Part shown: one piece after another, positions 24,687 through 33,293 of the stretch
Position numbering within the stretch: position 1 is the stretch's first letter
How the letters are laid out: each line of letters starts with the position of its first letter
From: Marinomonas atlantica
GTDB taxonomy: Bacteria > Pseudomonadota > Gammaproteobacteria > Pseudomonadales > Marinomonadaceae
Direction: 5' to 3'
Assembly (NCBI RefSeq): GCF_001639725.1
Contig: NZ_LTAW01000002.1
Location: 124,001 to 188,000 of the forward strand
Length of the DNA stretch: 64,000 nucleotides
The notes under the pieces: generated by a model
Seen by the model: only the letters and a program-made list of their open reading frames with translations
Databases searched by the model: none
Told to the model about the DNA's origin: nothing
Translations under genes and position numbers: made by a program

Positions 24687-25713
24687 GACGTTATTGCTCT
24701 CTCGAAAATCGATTATATTATTGCTATTGGGTGTGCTGCTGGCGGGTTGTGATCGCCGTTTCGCTCCACAGGCGCTTTTTGAATCCTATTTAAATGACCT
24801 AAATCGGTCAGCGTTTGTTCAAATCGAGGTGGATTCAGACGTGTCATTGCTGCCAATGCCAGAATTGAGAGCACGGCAGATAGCGTTGAGTCAATTTGAT
24901 GTTGGCTTATTAGAATTTTTGTCTCTGCAACGCTGTGATGTTGGCTCTTTAGCCGGACAACGCAATAGTATACTTGGACGGGTCATGGCGACAAGTCAGC
25001 GTTTTGTATACGAGCTGGCGATTATTCATGCGATTCGAACCTGCGAAATAGAGAATACCGAACTTGCGACAAAGTTGGCCAATGTGGCGCAAGTAAAAGC
25101 TAGTGAACTGCCGTTCGCTTTGTCTAATATGCTCTGGGCTGGAGAAGAAACGGCCTCTTTATTTAGCATGGCTAATGGTTATCTTCCGCTTTCTCCTGCT
25201 GAGTCCCACTACCAAGAATTAATCGCGGGGTTACAGCATCTTAAACGTGTTAGTGATCATTTAGATGAGATTCCGCAAGTGGCCAGTGCTCAAATTGAAG
25301 CTGATATGAAAGCCATTTATGAAAGTGAGTATTTGGGGAAATTGCTGTACAGCATTGCTCATATTCGTCATTACTTAGAGCAAACCAGTGCCGCGCTTGA
25401 ACCACTCAGCCAAAGTCAGGATATATGTGGTGCCCCGTTAAACTTTCTTAAGCAACAATTTGAAAAACATTATATTGACGTTTTACAACCTTACATGGCG
25501 CGAATAAATACCGTCGCGTATCAAGTACTTCCAGTGGTGCAGCAGCTAGGCGTTCAAAGCCCAATTGATCACTCTGAGTGGCGTAAATTTATAGCGCAGT
25601 TTGATATGCAGTCGTCAAACAGTGAGTGGCAGCGCTATTTGATCGCTTCTCGCGAGCATGGACAAGCATGGAGTCGAATTTTTACGGTGTGTGGGGAAAG
25701 TGTTGGCGGCTAG
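24685..25713 (+). CDS. DUF3080 family lipoprotein
   Basis: Predicted lipoprotein of 342 residues. The ATG at 24685 follows AAAGAG and gives a signal peptide with the lipobox LLAGC and Cys22. The remainder is helical and matches DUF3080 (PF11279), with the motifs FESYLNDLNRSAFVQIE near the start and SNSEWQRYLIASREHGQAWSR near the end. The family function is unknown. Its start overlaps the start of the thioesterase gene on the other strand. Its stop overlaps the stop of the convergent small gene in the tetramer CTAG, so there is no terminator between them. Confidence 0.87.
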   Translation: MTLLLSRKSIILLLLGVLLAGCDRRFAPQALFESYLNDLNRSAFVQIEVDSDVSLLPMPELRARQIALSQFDVGLLEFLSLQRCDVGSLAGQRNSILGRVMATSQRFVYELAIIHAIRTCEIENTELATKLANVAQVKASELPFALSNMLWAGEETASLFSMANGYLPLSPAESHYQELIAGLQHLKRVSDHLDEIPQVASAQIEADMKAIYESEYLGKLLYSIAHIRHYLEQTSAALEPLSQSQDICGAPLNFLKQQFEKHYIDVLQPYMARINTVAYQVLPVVQQLGVQSPIDHSEWRKFIAQFDMQSSNSEWQRYLIASREHGQAWSRIFTVCGESVGG

Positions 25714-26033
25714 GCTTGAGTGGTGAGTAAGTTATCGACTGCATCTACAGCATTGTAAGCAGATATGGCGCCTTGAGCCAAAGGTTCGTGGCTAAGCGCT
25801 TTAAGTAGCGCAATGTTTGCTGTTGGGTTGCTGCTGATCCCTGATGAAAACTGGATTGGACGATTGACCGCATGAGGCTGGTGTTGGTTTAGTGTGTCCT
25901 CTTCGCTGCGTAAGCTTGGCCCAGGCTGACTAAAGAGACTCATGAACAGAGCAAAGTTGGCGTTCCCGGATACCCGAGCACCTGCTTTCACCTCATGGGT
26001 TAACTGTGTTTCTAAAACGTCTCTAATATTCAT
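25710..26033 (-). CDS. Hypothetical protein, possibly VC2046/SO_2500-like
   Basis: Short protein of 107 residues. It starts MNIRDVLETQLTHEVKAGAR, continues with a segment NANFALFMSLFSQPGP and ends with an Ala/Leu-rich helix. A weak resemblance to the VC2046/SO_2500 family in the LTHEVKAG...FALFMSLFSQ part is from memory and uncertain. The ATG at 26033 has AGAGA about ten bases upstream; a GTG at 26042 is an alternative. No signal peptide or membrane helix is evident. Stop codon overlaps that of the DUF3080 gene as CTAG. Function not assigned. Confidence 0.65.
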   Translation of the reverse strand: MNIRDVLETQLTHEVKAGARVSGNANFALFMSLFSQPGPSLRSEEDTLNQHQPHAVNRPIQFSSGISSNPTANIALLKALSHEPLAQGAISAYNAVDAVDNLLTTQA

Positions 26034-26239
26034 AAATGCCACGTCTCTTGGATAGTCACGTTATCGGCATTTGTGTGAATTCTTTAATAAAGTCAGCAAA
26101 TTAAGCTAAAGTTTTTCATAGACAGTACGTTTATAAAGGTATTGAATAAAGCGACGATTGCTTAAAAACTAGACGCTATCAAGAGGATGGCACCTAGCTG
26201 GCAAGTCGCTTAGTTCCCAAGTCTGATTAGGTTGGTTGG

Positions 26240-27304
26240 ATGCACAATATAGATGAGCTAATAGATAACGTAAGGCATAACGAGCAGATTGCGCTGAAGT
26301 TTTTTGATATTGAGCGCTGTATTTTATCGATTGGCCGCTGTGATCAGTTTGTCTCCACGCTTACTAAAGAAGTGCAGAAACAATTCAATGTCCCATTTGT
26401 TTGGGTCAACCTTATCAACGAAGCTCCCCTCGCTCATCTTGTTGAAACATTAGATAAAACGATTGGTTTAAAAGATCGTGTTTTATTCACAAGACGCAGT
26501 GCAATGATCGATGCAATCGGCACTGGCATTAAAACAGTACAGGTTAATCAAGACATTGAGCGTTACTGGGAAGTGATACCACAGTCTTATCGCGGTGTTG
26601 TTGGATCCGTTGCGATTTCGCCATTGACTATAGATGGCGAGTTAGTTGGGCTGTTTTGTCAAGCTGATCAAGATCCAACCCGCTATGACTCTGCCACCAA
26701 AGATACGTTTTTATTGGATCAGTTATCGATTAAGATTTCCATTTGTTTGAGTAATGTAACCGCTCGGGAGAAGCTAGAATATCTAGCGACCCGCGATCCC
26801 CTTACTGGCTTACTTAATCGCCGCCAACTAGAGTTGATGCTTGAGCGAGAATTTGCTCGCTGTAAAGGTCAAAATCGGGATTTAACCGCTGTCTTTATTG
26901 ATTGCGATGCTTTTAAATCGATCAACGACACTTTAGGGCACAATTGTGGTGATGAAGTGCTAGAATACATAGCGAAACGTCTTTTGCGGCATGTTTATAA
27001 GCAGGGGTTGGCGTTCCGCTTTGCTGGAGACGAGTTTGTTTTTGTAATACCTGGGAAAAGCTATGAGCAAGCCATCGCGATTGCGGAGTCTGTTCATGAC
27101 TACTTGCAATCGAATCCTTTGCGTTACAAAAGCAATCTTGTGCCAATCACCATCAGTTATGGTGGTGCTAGTGTATTGTCTGATGCCCCTAGTAGCTATA
27201 AGCAATTGCTAAAAATAGCGGACGAGCGTCTCTATAACTACAAAAACAATCGCAAGCGATCTGTTCCTACGAAAGTCTTCAAATTTCTGAACAAAATACG
27301 CTAA
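26240..27304 (+). CDS. Diguanylate cyclase with GAF/DUF484-like sensor
   Basis: Soluble protein of 354 residues. The N-terminal domain (about 20-170) is GAF-like and resembles DUF484 in the VSTLTKEVQKQFNVPFVWVNLI segment. The C-terminal GGDEF domain starts with RDPLTGLLNRRQ near residue 186; the active-site loop reads AGDEF (262-266), a variant found in active enzymes. An RxxD inhibitory site is not evident before it. It should convert two GTP into c-di-GMP under control of an intracellular signal. It lies just upstream of glk, about 105 bases away, with the HexR-type site right after its stop; co-transcription is unlikely. The start ATG at 26240 has a weak GG-containing ribosome binding site. 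Confidence 0.9.
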   Translation: MHNIDELIDNVRHNEQIALKFFDIERCILSIGRCDQFVSTLTKEVQKQFNVPFVWVNLINEAPLAHLVETLDKTIGLKDRVLFTRRSAMIDAIGTGIKTVQVNQDIERYWEVIPQSYRGVVGSVAISPLTIDGELVGLFCQADQDPTRYDSATKDTFLLDQLSIKISICLSNVTAREKLEYLATRDPLTGLLNRRQLELMLEREFARCKGQNRDLTAVFIDCDAFKSINDTLGHNCGDEVLEYIAKRLLRHVYKQGLAFRFAGDEFVFVIPGKSYEQAIAIAESVHDYLQSNPLRYKSNLVPITISYGGASVLSDAPSSYKQLLKIADERLYNYKNNRKRSVPTKVFKFLNKIR

Positions 27305-27322
27305 ATGTAATAAAATTACATT
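27304..27322 (+). promoter_or_regulatory. Predicted HexR operator upstream of glk
   Basis: The core TGTAATAAAATTACA at 27306-27320 is a perfect dyad (TGTAAT-AAA-ATTACA) that matches the known gammaproteobacterial HexR consensus TGTAATNNNATTACA, and is flanked by further A/T matches. HexR is an RpiR-type repressor of central carbon genes released by KDPG. Its place before glk-zwf-eda, which are classic HexR targets, strongly supports the call. The site lies about 90 bases before the glk ATG. Confidence 0.85.
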
Positions 27323-27410
27323 ATTTAAGGGTGTTATTTTCCTGTTCAGGTGTTTTTACATGCTTTTTCGTTGTAAAATTTCAGAAAATTAAACTCCTAA
27401 GAGGTTTACT

Positions 27411-28385
27411 ATGTCTCATGCTTTGATCGCGGATTTGGGGGGGACAAACGCACGTTTTGCCTTGGTACCGATCAATCAATACCAACCACAAGAAGTGAGC
27501 GTTTATTCATGCAAAGAGTATGAGTCTTTCTTCGATGCCGTTTCTGCTTATGTAGATCAATGTAGTGTGGACTTTGATTCTATCGATGCGATTGTTCTAG
27601 CCATTGCGGGTCCTGTGAACCAAGAGGTTATTCATTTCTCAAACAATCCTTGGCATTTCACTCGCGAGCAAATCCAAGATCATTTCGGTGCGGATAAAAA
27701 AATTGCATTACTAAATGACTTTGACGCCATTGCTCACAGTCTTGAAGTGATTCCTTCAGATGAGTTGGCACAAATTGGTGAACCTTCACTCGTCGATCCT
27801 AAAGCTGCAGCTTGGGTATTGGGTGCAGGGACCGGACTAGGTGTTGCGTGCGTAGTTCCGCAAGAGAATAGCGTAAATATAGTGTTGCCTAGTGAAGGCG
27901 GGCATGTGGATTTAGCAACGTGTAATGATCAAGAAGACTATATTTTACGCTTCCTTCGTGACCGTCATCATCGCGTCTCCGCTGAGCGAGTTATATCCGG
28001 CATGGGTTTGGAAAACATTTATGAAGCACTGGCTTTTAGAGCGGGTACGTCAAAACGTTTATCTGCACCTGAAATAGGTACCGCCTTTGAGCGTGGTGAT
28101 GACCCTATAGCCGATGCGACATTTGCTCAATTTTTTACCTTTCTAGGGCGCTTCACAGGAGATTTAACTTTATCTGTTGAAACGCGCGGTGGTGTTTACA
28201 TTGCCGGTGGCATTGTGCCGCGCTACCTAGAGCATATTAAGCGCAGCGCGTTCCGTGACGCTATGCAGGACAAAGGTCGTATGAAGGCACTCGTATCGCC
28301 GATCCCGACGTTTGTTGTTATGTCTGAATACCCAGGGCTGGTAGGGTGCGCCAACTACGCATCGTATCTTGTAGATCAAGCCTAA
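27411..28385 (+). CDS. glk: Glucokinase
   Basis: ATP-dependent glucokinase of 324 residues, which phosphorylates glucose to glucose 6-phosphate. The phosphate motif ADLGGTNARFALV starts at residue 8, LNDFDAIAHSLEVI carries the sugar-binding Asn-Asp, and GAGTGLGVACVV with ERVISGMGLENIYEAL follow. The C-terminal adenosine-site GGVYIAGGIVPRYL is also seen. The ATG at 27411 has AAGAGG before it. It is the first gene of glk-zwf-eda, spaced 19 and 15 bases apart, under a predicted HexR operator. Glucose uptake genes are not in the window. Confidence 0.95.
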   Translation: MSHALIADLGGTNARFALVPINQYQPQEVSVYSCKEYESFFDAVSAYVDQCSVDFDSIDAIVLAIAGPVNQEVIHFSNNPWHFTREQIQDHFGADKKIALLNDFDAIAHSLEVIPSDELAQIGEPSLVDPKAAAWVLGAGTGLGVACVVPQENSVNIVLPSEGGHVDLATCNDQEDYILRFLRDRHHRVSAERVISGMGLENIYEALAFRAGTSKRLSAPEIGTAFERGDDPIADATFAQFFTFLGRFTGDLTLSVETRGGVYIAGGIVPRYLEHIKRSAFRDAMQDKGRMKALVSPIPTFVVMSEYPGLVGCANYASYLVDQA

Positions 28386-28404
28386 TAGAACCGGAGAGAA
28401 AAAG

Positions 28405-29880
28405 ATGAAGGCAAGTTTAAAAGCCTGTGATGTGGTAATTTTTGGTGGCGGTGGTGATTTGGCCATGCGCAAACTTCTTCCAGCTCTCTATCATTTAGAC
28501 CAAGACGGTCTGCTGGCAAAAAATACCCGCATTATTGGTGCGTCACGCCGCGACATGAGTGCGCAGGATTACCAAGACAAAGTGCGCGAAGCCCTGAATG
28601 AATTCGTACCTGCCAGTGTTGGTGATGAAAATACGTGGCCTCGTTTTAAAGAGCGCTTGAGCTATGTTTCTGTTGATGCGCAGGAAGAGTCTGACTTTGC
28701 TCGATTTAATGATCACAATGTTGGCGACGATGAGAAAGATGTCGTGTTTTATCTGGCTACGTCGCCAGATCTTTTTGGTTCAATTTGTTCGTCGCTTGCC
28801 AATCATGGCTTAAACCAAGAGCGCATGCGTGTAGTACTTGAGAAGCCGTTAGGCCGTGATTTAATTTCGTCACGTGCGATCAACGATGAAGTGACGCAAA
28901 ACTTCGGTGAAAAACAAATTTTCCGTATCGACCATTACTTAGGTAAAGAAACGGTACAAAATCTTCTAGCAATTCGCTTTGGTAATACCTTGTTTGAGCC
29001 ATTATGGGACAGTGCGCACATTGATAATGTACAGATTACTGTGTCTGAAACTGTTGGCGTAGAAGGGCGTTGGGGTTATTACGACAAAGCAGGCGCGCTA
29101 CGTGACATGGTTCAAAACCACTTAGTGCAGTTGTTGTGTTTGGTAGCGATGGAACCTCCGGGTCGTAACGATGCCGATTCAGTACGTGATGAGAAAATCA
29201 AAGTACTCAAAGCTCTGCGTCCTATCGAAGGGGCTAATGCGTACACCAAAACTGTACGTGGCCAATATGCGAAAGGGATGATTAACGGTAAAGACGTTAA
29301 AGGGTATTTCGATGAAGAAGGCTCTAACCTTGAGTCTCGAACTGAGACCTTCGTTGCATTAAGAGCGGATATTGATAACTGGCGTTGGGCAGGTGTGCCA
29401 TTTTACCTACGTACAGGTAAGCGTTTGGGCCAGCGTTATTCTGAAATCGTGATTCAGTATAAGTCGATCCCGCACAGCATCTTTAATGACGAAAGTAACC
29501 GTCAGTTGCAACGTAACCAGTTGATTATTCGACTGCAACCAGAAGAAAAAATCTCTTTAACGGTCATGAACAAAGTACCTGGTGCGGGAGAAGGCATGAA
29601 CCTGCAACCTGTTGATTTGAACTTAAGTTTAAGTGAAGCGTTTAATAATAAGCGCAGCCCTGAAGCTTACGAACGTTTATTGCTTGATGTTATGCGTGAT
29701 GATGCAACATTGTTTATGCGTTACGACGAAGTGGAAGCTGCTTGGAAATGGGTAGATGGCATTATGGCCGCTTGGAGCCAAACCAGTGAGCGTCCAAAAG
29801 AATATGCTTCTGGCTCTTGGGGGCCAGCCGCGTCTATGGCACTTCCGATTAAAGATGGCCGTAACTGGCACGATTATTAA
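28405..29880 (+). CDS. zwf: Glucose-6-phosphate 1-dehydrogenase
   Basis: Zwf oxidises glucose 6-phosphate to 6-phosphogluconolactone with NAD(P)+. The length of 491 residues is normal. The N-terminal nucleotide motif reads GGGGDLAMRKLLPALY, a Gly-rich variant of the usual GATGDLxxRKL. The catalytic block RIDHYLGKETVQNLLAIRF is present near residue 175, and VPFYLRTGKRL and GSWGPA appear later. The second gene of glk-zwf-eda, with GGAGA upstream of ATG 28405. The usual partner pgl for the lactone is not present here. Confidence 0.96.
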   Translation: MKASLKACDVVIFGGGGDLAMRKLLPALYHLDQDGLLAKNTRIIGASRRDMSAQDYQDKVREALNEFVPASVGDENTWPRFKERLSYVSVDAQEESDFARFNDHNVGDDEKDVVFYLATSPDLFGSICSSLANHGLNQERMRVVLEKPLGRDLISSRAINDEVTQNFGEKQIFRIDHYLGKETVQNLLAIRFGNTLFEPLWDSAHIDNVQITVSETVGVEGRWGYYDKAGALRDMVQNHLVQLLCLVAMEPPGRNDADSVRDEKIKVLKALRPIEGANAYTKTVRGQYAKGMINGKDVKGYFDEEGSNLESRTETFVALRADIDNWRWAGVPFYLRTGKRLGQRYSEIVIQYKSIPHSIFNDESNRQLQRNQLIIRLQPEEKISLTVMNKVPGAGEGMNLQPVDLNLSLSEAFNNKRSPEAYERLLLDVMRDDATLFMRYDEVEAAWKWVDGIMAAWSQTSERPKEYASGSWGPAASMALPIKDGRNWHDY

Positions 29881-29895
29881 ATTAAGGACTTTATT

Positions 29896-30519
29896 ATGAC
29901 AACTTACACCGCCGCTCAAGTGATGACAGCAACGCCAGTCGTCCCAGTTATTGTGGTAGACAATGTAGAGCAAGCCGTCAATCTTGGTAAGGCACTGGTA
30001 GCAGGTGGCGTGCCTGTTTTAGAGGTAACGCTTCGTACCGATGCCGCTTTAGAGGCGATTAGTGCATTGCGTAAAGAAGTACCTGATGCGATCGTCGGCG
30101 CCGGAACAGTATGCACACGTGCGCAATACATACAAGCGGTTGAAGCAGGCTCCCAGTTTATTATTAGTCCTGGGCTGACACCTGATCTGTTAGCCGTTGG
30201 CAAAGAATATGATATTCCCTACTTACCGGCTGTGGCGACCATATCTGATATCTTGTTGGGAATTGAATATGGCTACGACCACTTTAAATTCTTCCCAGCG
30301 GAAGTGAACGGTGGTGTGAAAGCGCTTAAAGCGTTTTCTGGCCCGATGCCTCACATCCGTTTTTGCCCGACTGGCGGCATTAATGAAAAGAACTACAAAG
30401 ACTACTTAGCACTCGAAAGTGTATTGTGTGTTGGTGGTTCTTGGATTGTGCCGACGGATCTTGTACAAGCGGGTAAGTGGGATGAGATCACCGAGCTTGC
30501 GAAATCGGTTCAACAGTAA
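29896..30519 (+). CDS. eda: KDPG aldolase
   Basis: 2-dehydro-3-deoxy-phosphogluconate aldolase of 207 residues, splitting KDPG to pyruvate and glyceraldehyde 3-phosphate in the Entner-Doudoroff route. The Schiff-base Lys131 lies in HFKFFPAE and the catalytic Glu43 in [24 protein letters not shown] and VGGSWIVP also match the family. It is the last gene of the operon and is followed by a strong terminator. KDPG, its substrate, is the inducer of HexR in other species, so this operon would be self-inducing. Confidence 0.96.
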   Translation: MTTYTAAQVMTATPVVPVIVVDNVEQAVNLGKALVAGGVPVLEVTLRTDAALEAISALRKEVPDAIVGAGTVCTRAQYIQAVEAGSQFIISPGLTPDLLAVGKEYDIPYLPAVATISDILLGIEYGYDHFKFFPAEVNGGVKALKAFSGPMPHIRFCPTGGINEKNYKDYLALESVLCVGGSWIVPTDLVQAGKWDEITELAKSVQQ

Positions 30520-30544
30520 TTCTTCTCCGTTTCAGTACTTTTCT

Positions 30545-30579
30545 AAATGCCCTTCTGTGAAAACAGCGGGGCATTTTTT
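30545..30579 (+). terminator. Rho-independent terminator after eda
   Basis: AAATGCCC pairs with GGGCATTT around an inner CTGT/ACAG stem, and a six-T run follows. It ends the glk-zwf-eda unit about 25 bases past the eda stop. Confidence 0.9.
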
Positions 30580-30666
30580 GATTTGAACTTTTATTTTTAT
30601 ACTTTACTAAGACATACTGTATTCATTACGCGATTGTCGATAGACAGCAAATGATGGAGGAGTGGC

Positions 30667-31530
30667 ATGTTTAATAAGCTGACGTTTAAGCGAAAGAGTC
30701 ATGATCCTCTGATCGATGATGATCTACTCGAGCAGCCGATGAGCGTGGCGGAAGCCGCTGAGGAATACGCTTGTGCCTACGATGACGTGAGCTTTTGGAC
30801 GAAGTGTAAGCGTTATGCTGGTTCGATTGGTCGATCAGGGTTAGAAAAAGCGTTTACGTTGTATTACGCGACGGAGCACAAAAACTGTACCTTCGCTCAT
30901 AAGACTGCAATCTATGGGGCGTTAGGGTATTTACTGACCCCGATTGACGCGATTCCCGATTTAACACCATTGCTCGGGTACACCGATGATATCGGCATGA
31001 TTGGAGCGGCGTTAGTGGCAGTCGGTTTGTGTATTGATGATGGAGTGAAGCACCAAGCGAAGGACCGTGTTGGCCGATTGTTGGGCGAAGGTGCTTTAGA
31101 CGGCGTGCGGGCGTTTGAAGACTGCGATATGGATGCGGTACTGAGTGTCTGGTTAACCGCTTCTATTAAAGCGCATGATTTTGTGGCGCCTGATTTTTGG
31201 GCTTCGCAAGTTGAAGCGATGCGCGATGTTTACTTACCTTCTGCAAAAGTATACGTATACGAAAAGCAGGGCAAAGTGGTGGGCTTTTACGCACTGACTA
31301 ATAGCACTTTGGCGGCATTGTTTGTGGCAACAGATGAGCAAGCTAAAGGTGTAGGTAAGTGCTTACTAGCTCATGCTAAAGCCCAGCAAAAAGCGCTGAC
31401 GTTAACGGTTTATACTGCGAATGAGCCGAGTATAGGTTTTTATATGTCGCAAGGTTTCAAAGTAGCCAGTGAGCAGATAAATGAGCACACAGGCCACAAA
31501 GAATATGTGATGGCTTGGGCGAGCGCCTAG
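30667..31530 (+). CDS. YkvA (DUF1232)-GNAT acetyltransferase fusion
   Basis: 287-residue protein combining two usually separate families. Residues about 70-120 match DUF1232/YkvA: FAHKTAIYGALGYLLTPIDAIPD followed by LLGYTDDIGMIGAALV, a membrane-associated motif. Residues about 150-287 form a GNAT N-acetyltransferase with the acetyl-CoA loop VATDEQAKGVGKCLLAHAK and the YTANEPSIGFYMSQGFKVA region. The N-terminal 70 residues are charged. A good ribosome binding site (GGAGGA) precedes the ATG at 30667. Membrane-linked acetylation of a small molecule or protein is possible but unproven. The coding frame runs through both domains with no break. Confidence 0.85.
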   Translation: MFNKLTFKRKSHDPLIDDDLLEQPMSVAEAAEEYACAYDDVSFWTKCKRYAGSIGRSGLEKAFTLYYATEHKNCTFAHKTAIYGALGYLLTPIDAIPDLTPLLGYTDDIGMIGAALVAVGLCIDDGVKHQAKDRVGRLLGEGALDGVRAFEDCDMDAVLSVWLTASIKAHDFVAPDFWASQVEAMRDVYLPSAKVYVYEKQGKVVGFYALTNSTLAALFVATDEQAKGVGKCLLAHAKAQQKALTLTVYTANEPSIGFYMSQGFKVASEQINEHTGHKEYVMAWASA

Positions 31531-31536
31531 TAAAAA

Positions 31537-31977
31537 TTAGCGGATTTTAGCGATGGTCGTATCGACTCGTTCAGGTTGTAATGCAACCTTGGAACGTAAA
31601 CGAGGGTATTTACTAGACACTTTTTCAAGGTTTTTGGCGTTGCCAACTTGAATAACGCCTACCATCCCCATCATTAAATGTGGTGGGCAATAATACACGT
31701 GAACACCTTCATTTTCTAAAGACAGGGTATGCTCCTGATTTAACTTACTTGACCAAGCCGAGCTGCCTTCAGGGACAATATAAGACTTGGCGTTGTGCCC
31801 TGATTGAGTTGGAATAAAGGTCACTGTATCGCCAACGTTGGCATGAATGTAATCTGGCTCGAAGACCATAGATCCTGATTCACCGTAATTTAGCATTTGA
31901 ATTTGCCAATCTTTGGCGAGGGTATTATTCGCTATCAATACCATACTTAAGAGTATAGGCGTTGAAAATTTAATCAT
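31537..31977 (-). CDS. Pseudoazurin (cupredoxin)
   Basis: Periplasmic blue copper protein of 146 residues carrying electrons to or from reductases. A signal peptide (MIKFSTPILLSMVLIANNTLA) leads to the cupredoxin fold. The type 1 copper ligands are visible: His61 in SGHNAKS, then Cys97, His100 and Met105 in YYCPPHLMMGM. The C-terminal tail is longer than a minimal domain. The ATG at 31977 is chosen because AGGAAG stands 8 bases before it; GTG at 31983 is too close. It lies 66 bases downstream of the solute-binding protein gene on the same strand, with a hairpin between. Its redox partner is not in the window. Confidence 0.9.
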   Translation of the reverse strand: MIKFSTPILLSMVLIANNTLAKDWQIQMLNYGESGSMVFEPDYIHANVGDTVTFIPTQSGHNAKSYIVPEGSSAWSSKLNQEHTLSLENEGVHVYYCPPHLMMGMVGVIQVGNAKNLEKVSSKYPRLRSKVALQPERVDTTIAKIR

Positions 31978-31997
31978 GTTCACATCTTCCTAATGTT

Positions 31998-32031
31998 GCA
32001 TAGCAAAACATGAAAGCCTGCCTTGCTATGC
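31998..32031 (-). repeat. Intercistronic inverted repeat
   Basis: GCATAGCAA and TTGCTATGC form a perfect 9-bp stem with a loop of about 16 bases between the solute-binding protein gene and the pseudoazurin gene. There is no T-run, so it may be a processing or stabilising stem in a shared transcript, or a weak terminator. Confidence 0.5.
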
Positions 32032-32043
32032 GTTCTTATTGAG

Positions 32044-33138
32044 TTACTTATCAAGACTGACGGTGAAAGTACCTTTTGGAACAACAGGTAAATAGCGTTT
32101 ATAAAAATCCAGGTAGTGTTGTTCAGGCTCTAGGTCCTTAAACAATGAAGGGTATTGAGATTTAGCAATAAATTGCAACATGCTACCATCAAGGATGGTT
32201 CGAGAAGCACCTTGATAAATCCCATATACACGGTTGTTTTCTACCGCTGATAAGCTTTCCCAACCTGGTCGTTTAGTAAAACCTTCTAGTCTTTCTTTAG
32301 CCAGTTCGCGATTGATGCCTTGGCCCATGACCATAGCGTTCGATTGTTTTCCTGTTTCAGTACCAGTAATGAAGATGACTTCCGGGTCTGATGCTAACAC
32401 TTGCTCAGGATTGATCGGCCCCCACCACTCAACAAAAGGTGCGGCAATATTGTCGCCCCCTGCGCTGGTCACCATAGCGCCCCACATGTTTTTACCATAG
32501 GTAAATGAATATTCACTTGGTCCTTGATTACCAAACTCTATATAGGTTCGAGGTTTAGGCTGTTGGGCGTTTTCTATGGTGGTATGAATGTGTTCCACCA
32601 ATGCTTCGTATTCGTCAGAAATCTTTTGCGCACGGTCTTCTTGGTCGGTCAGAGCACCAATGATTTGTGTACTTTTGAGATGGCGTTCAAGTGTTTGAGC
32701 ATTATAGTCCACCACGACAATAGGAATGCCAGCGTCTTCCAAGGTGTCCACGTCCATGCCTAAACCTTTGTATTGCCAGTCTGCTAGTAAGATGACATCC
32801 GGATTTAAACTAATGATTTTTTCAACGGAAAACGTCTGAGATTCGACTTCGCCAACATCTGGAATTTGTTTAAGGGATGGGCGGTAATCTGTATATAACT
32901 TCCAGCTGGCAGGGCGCCAAGCTTCCCATGTGTCTCGAGAGATACCTACAACGTGATCAAAGGCCTGTTCGGTTCCAATAGCCATATAGTCTTCAGCATA
33001 AAAACCTAGAACGACGCGTTGAGCGGGGACATTAACGCTTACGCTGCGTCCTAATACATCTTCAATGGTTTGGATGTCTGCATGAGCAGATGCAGCCATA
33101 AGCGAGGTTGTTAACGCTGCCAAAACGAAACGTTTCAT
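32044..33138 (-). CDS. Iron-type ABC transporter substrate-binding protein
   Basis: Periplasmic binding protein of 364 residues of the class III (iron-siderophore/haem/cobalamin, PF01497) type. The signal peptide ends near residue 20 (MKRFVLAALTTSLMAASAHA). Typical parts are VLGRSVSVNVPAQRVVLGFY, KIISLNPDVILLADW and NPEQVLASDPEVIFITG. No permease or ATPase gene lies beside it, so it serves a transporter encoded elsewhere or acts alone. A Fur-box-like site lies about 70-90 bases upstream, which agrees with iron repression. The ATG at 33138 has GGATACCT before it. Confidence 0.88.
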   Translation of the reverse strand: MKRFVLAALTTSLMAASAHADIQTIEDVLGRSVSVNVPAQRVVLGFYAEDYMAIGTEQAFDHVVGISRDTWEAWRPASWKLYTDYRPSLKQIPDVGEVESQTFSVEKIISLNPDVILLADWQYKGLGMDVDTLEDAGIPIVVVDYNAQTLERHLKSTQIIGALTDQEDRAQKISDEYEALVEHIHTTIENAQQPKPRTYIEFGNQGPSEYSFTYGKNMWGAMVTSAGGDNIAAPFVEWWGPINPEQVLASDPEVIFITGTETGKQSNAMVMGQGINRELAKERLEGFTKRPGWESLSAVENNRVYGIYQGASRTILDGSMLQFIAKSQYPSLFKDLEPEQHYLDFYKRYLPVVPKGTFTVSLDK

Positions 33139-33206
33139 AGGTATCCTTATAGTGTAAACGAGAATTATTGGCGTCTATTGTAGGGAGAAAATCTTTGTTT
33201 TCAAGT

Positions 33207-33225
33207 GATATTGAGATTCGTTTTC
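33207..33225 (-). promoter_or_regulatory. Fur-box-like site
   Basis: The 19-base segment starting GATATTGAGATTC matches the consensus Fur box at 14 of 19 positions as counted by eye, and resembles the GATATTGAGAATC form common in marine gammaproteobacteria. It lies 70-87 bases upstream of the solute-binding protein start, within the expected promoter. Iron control is inferred. Confidence 0.65.
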
Positions 33226-33293
33226 ATTTTGTGTGATGGCATTCATGTGATGGGATGTGGTTCTTTATTGAGCCTGGAGAAGTAAGGTGGAAA

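Noticed and set aside
27351..27379. Inverted repeat TTTTACA...TGTAAAA before glk as a second HexR site
   Set aside because: The half-sites are 11 bases apart and lack the TGTAAT core spacing, so it is not a good HexR match.
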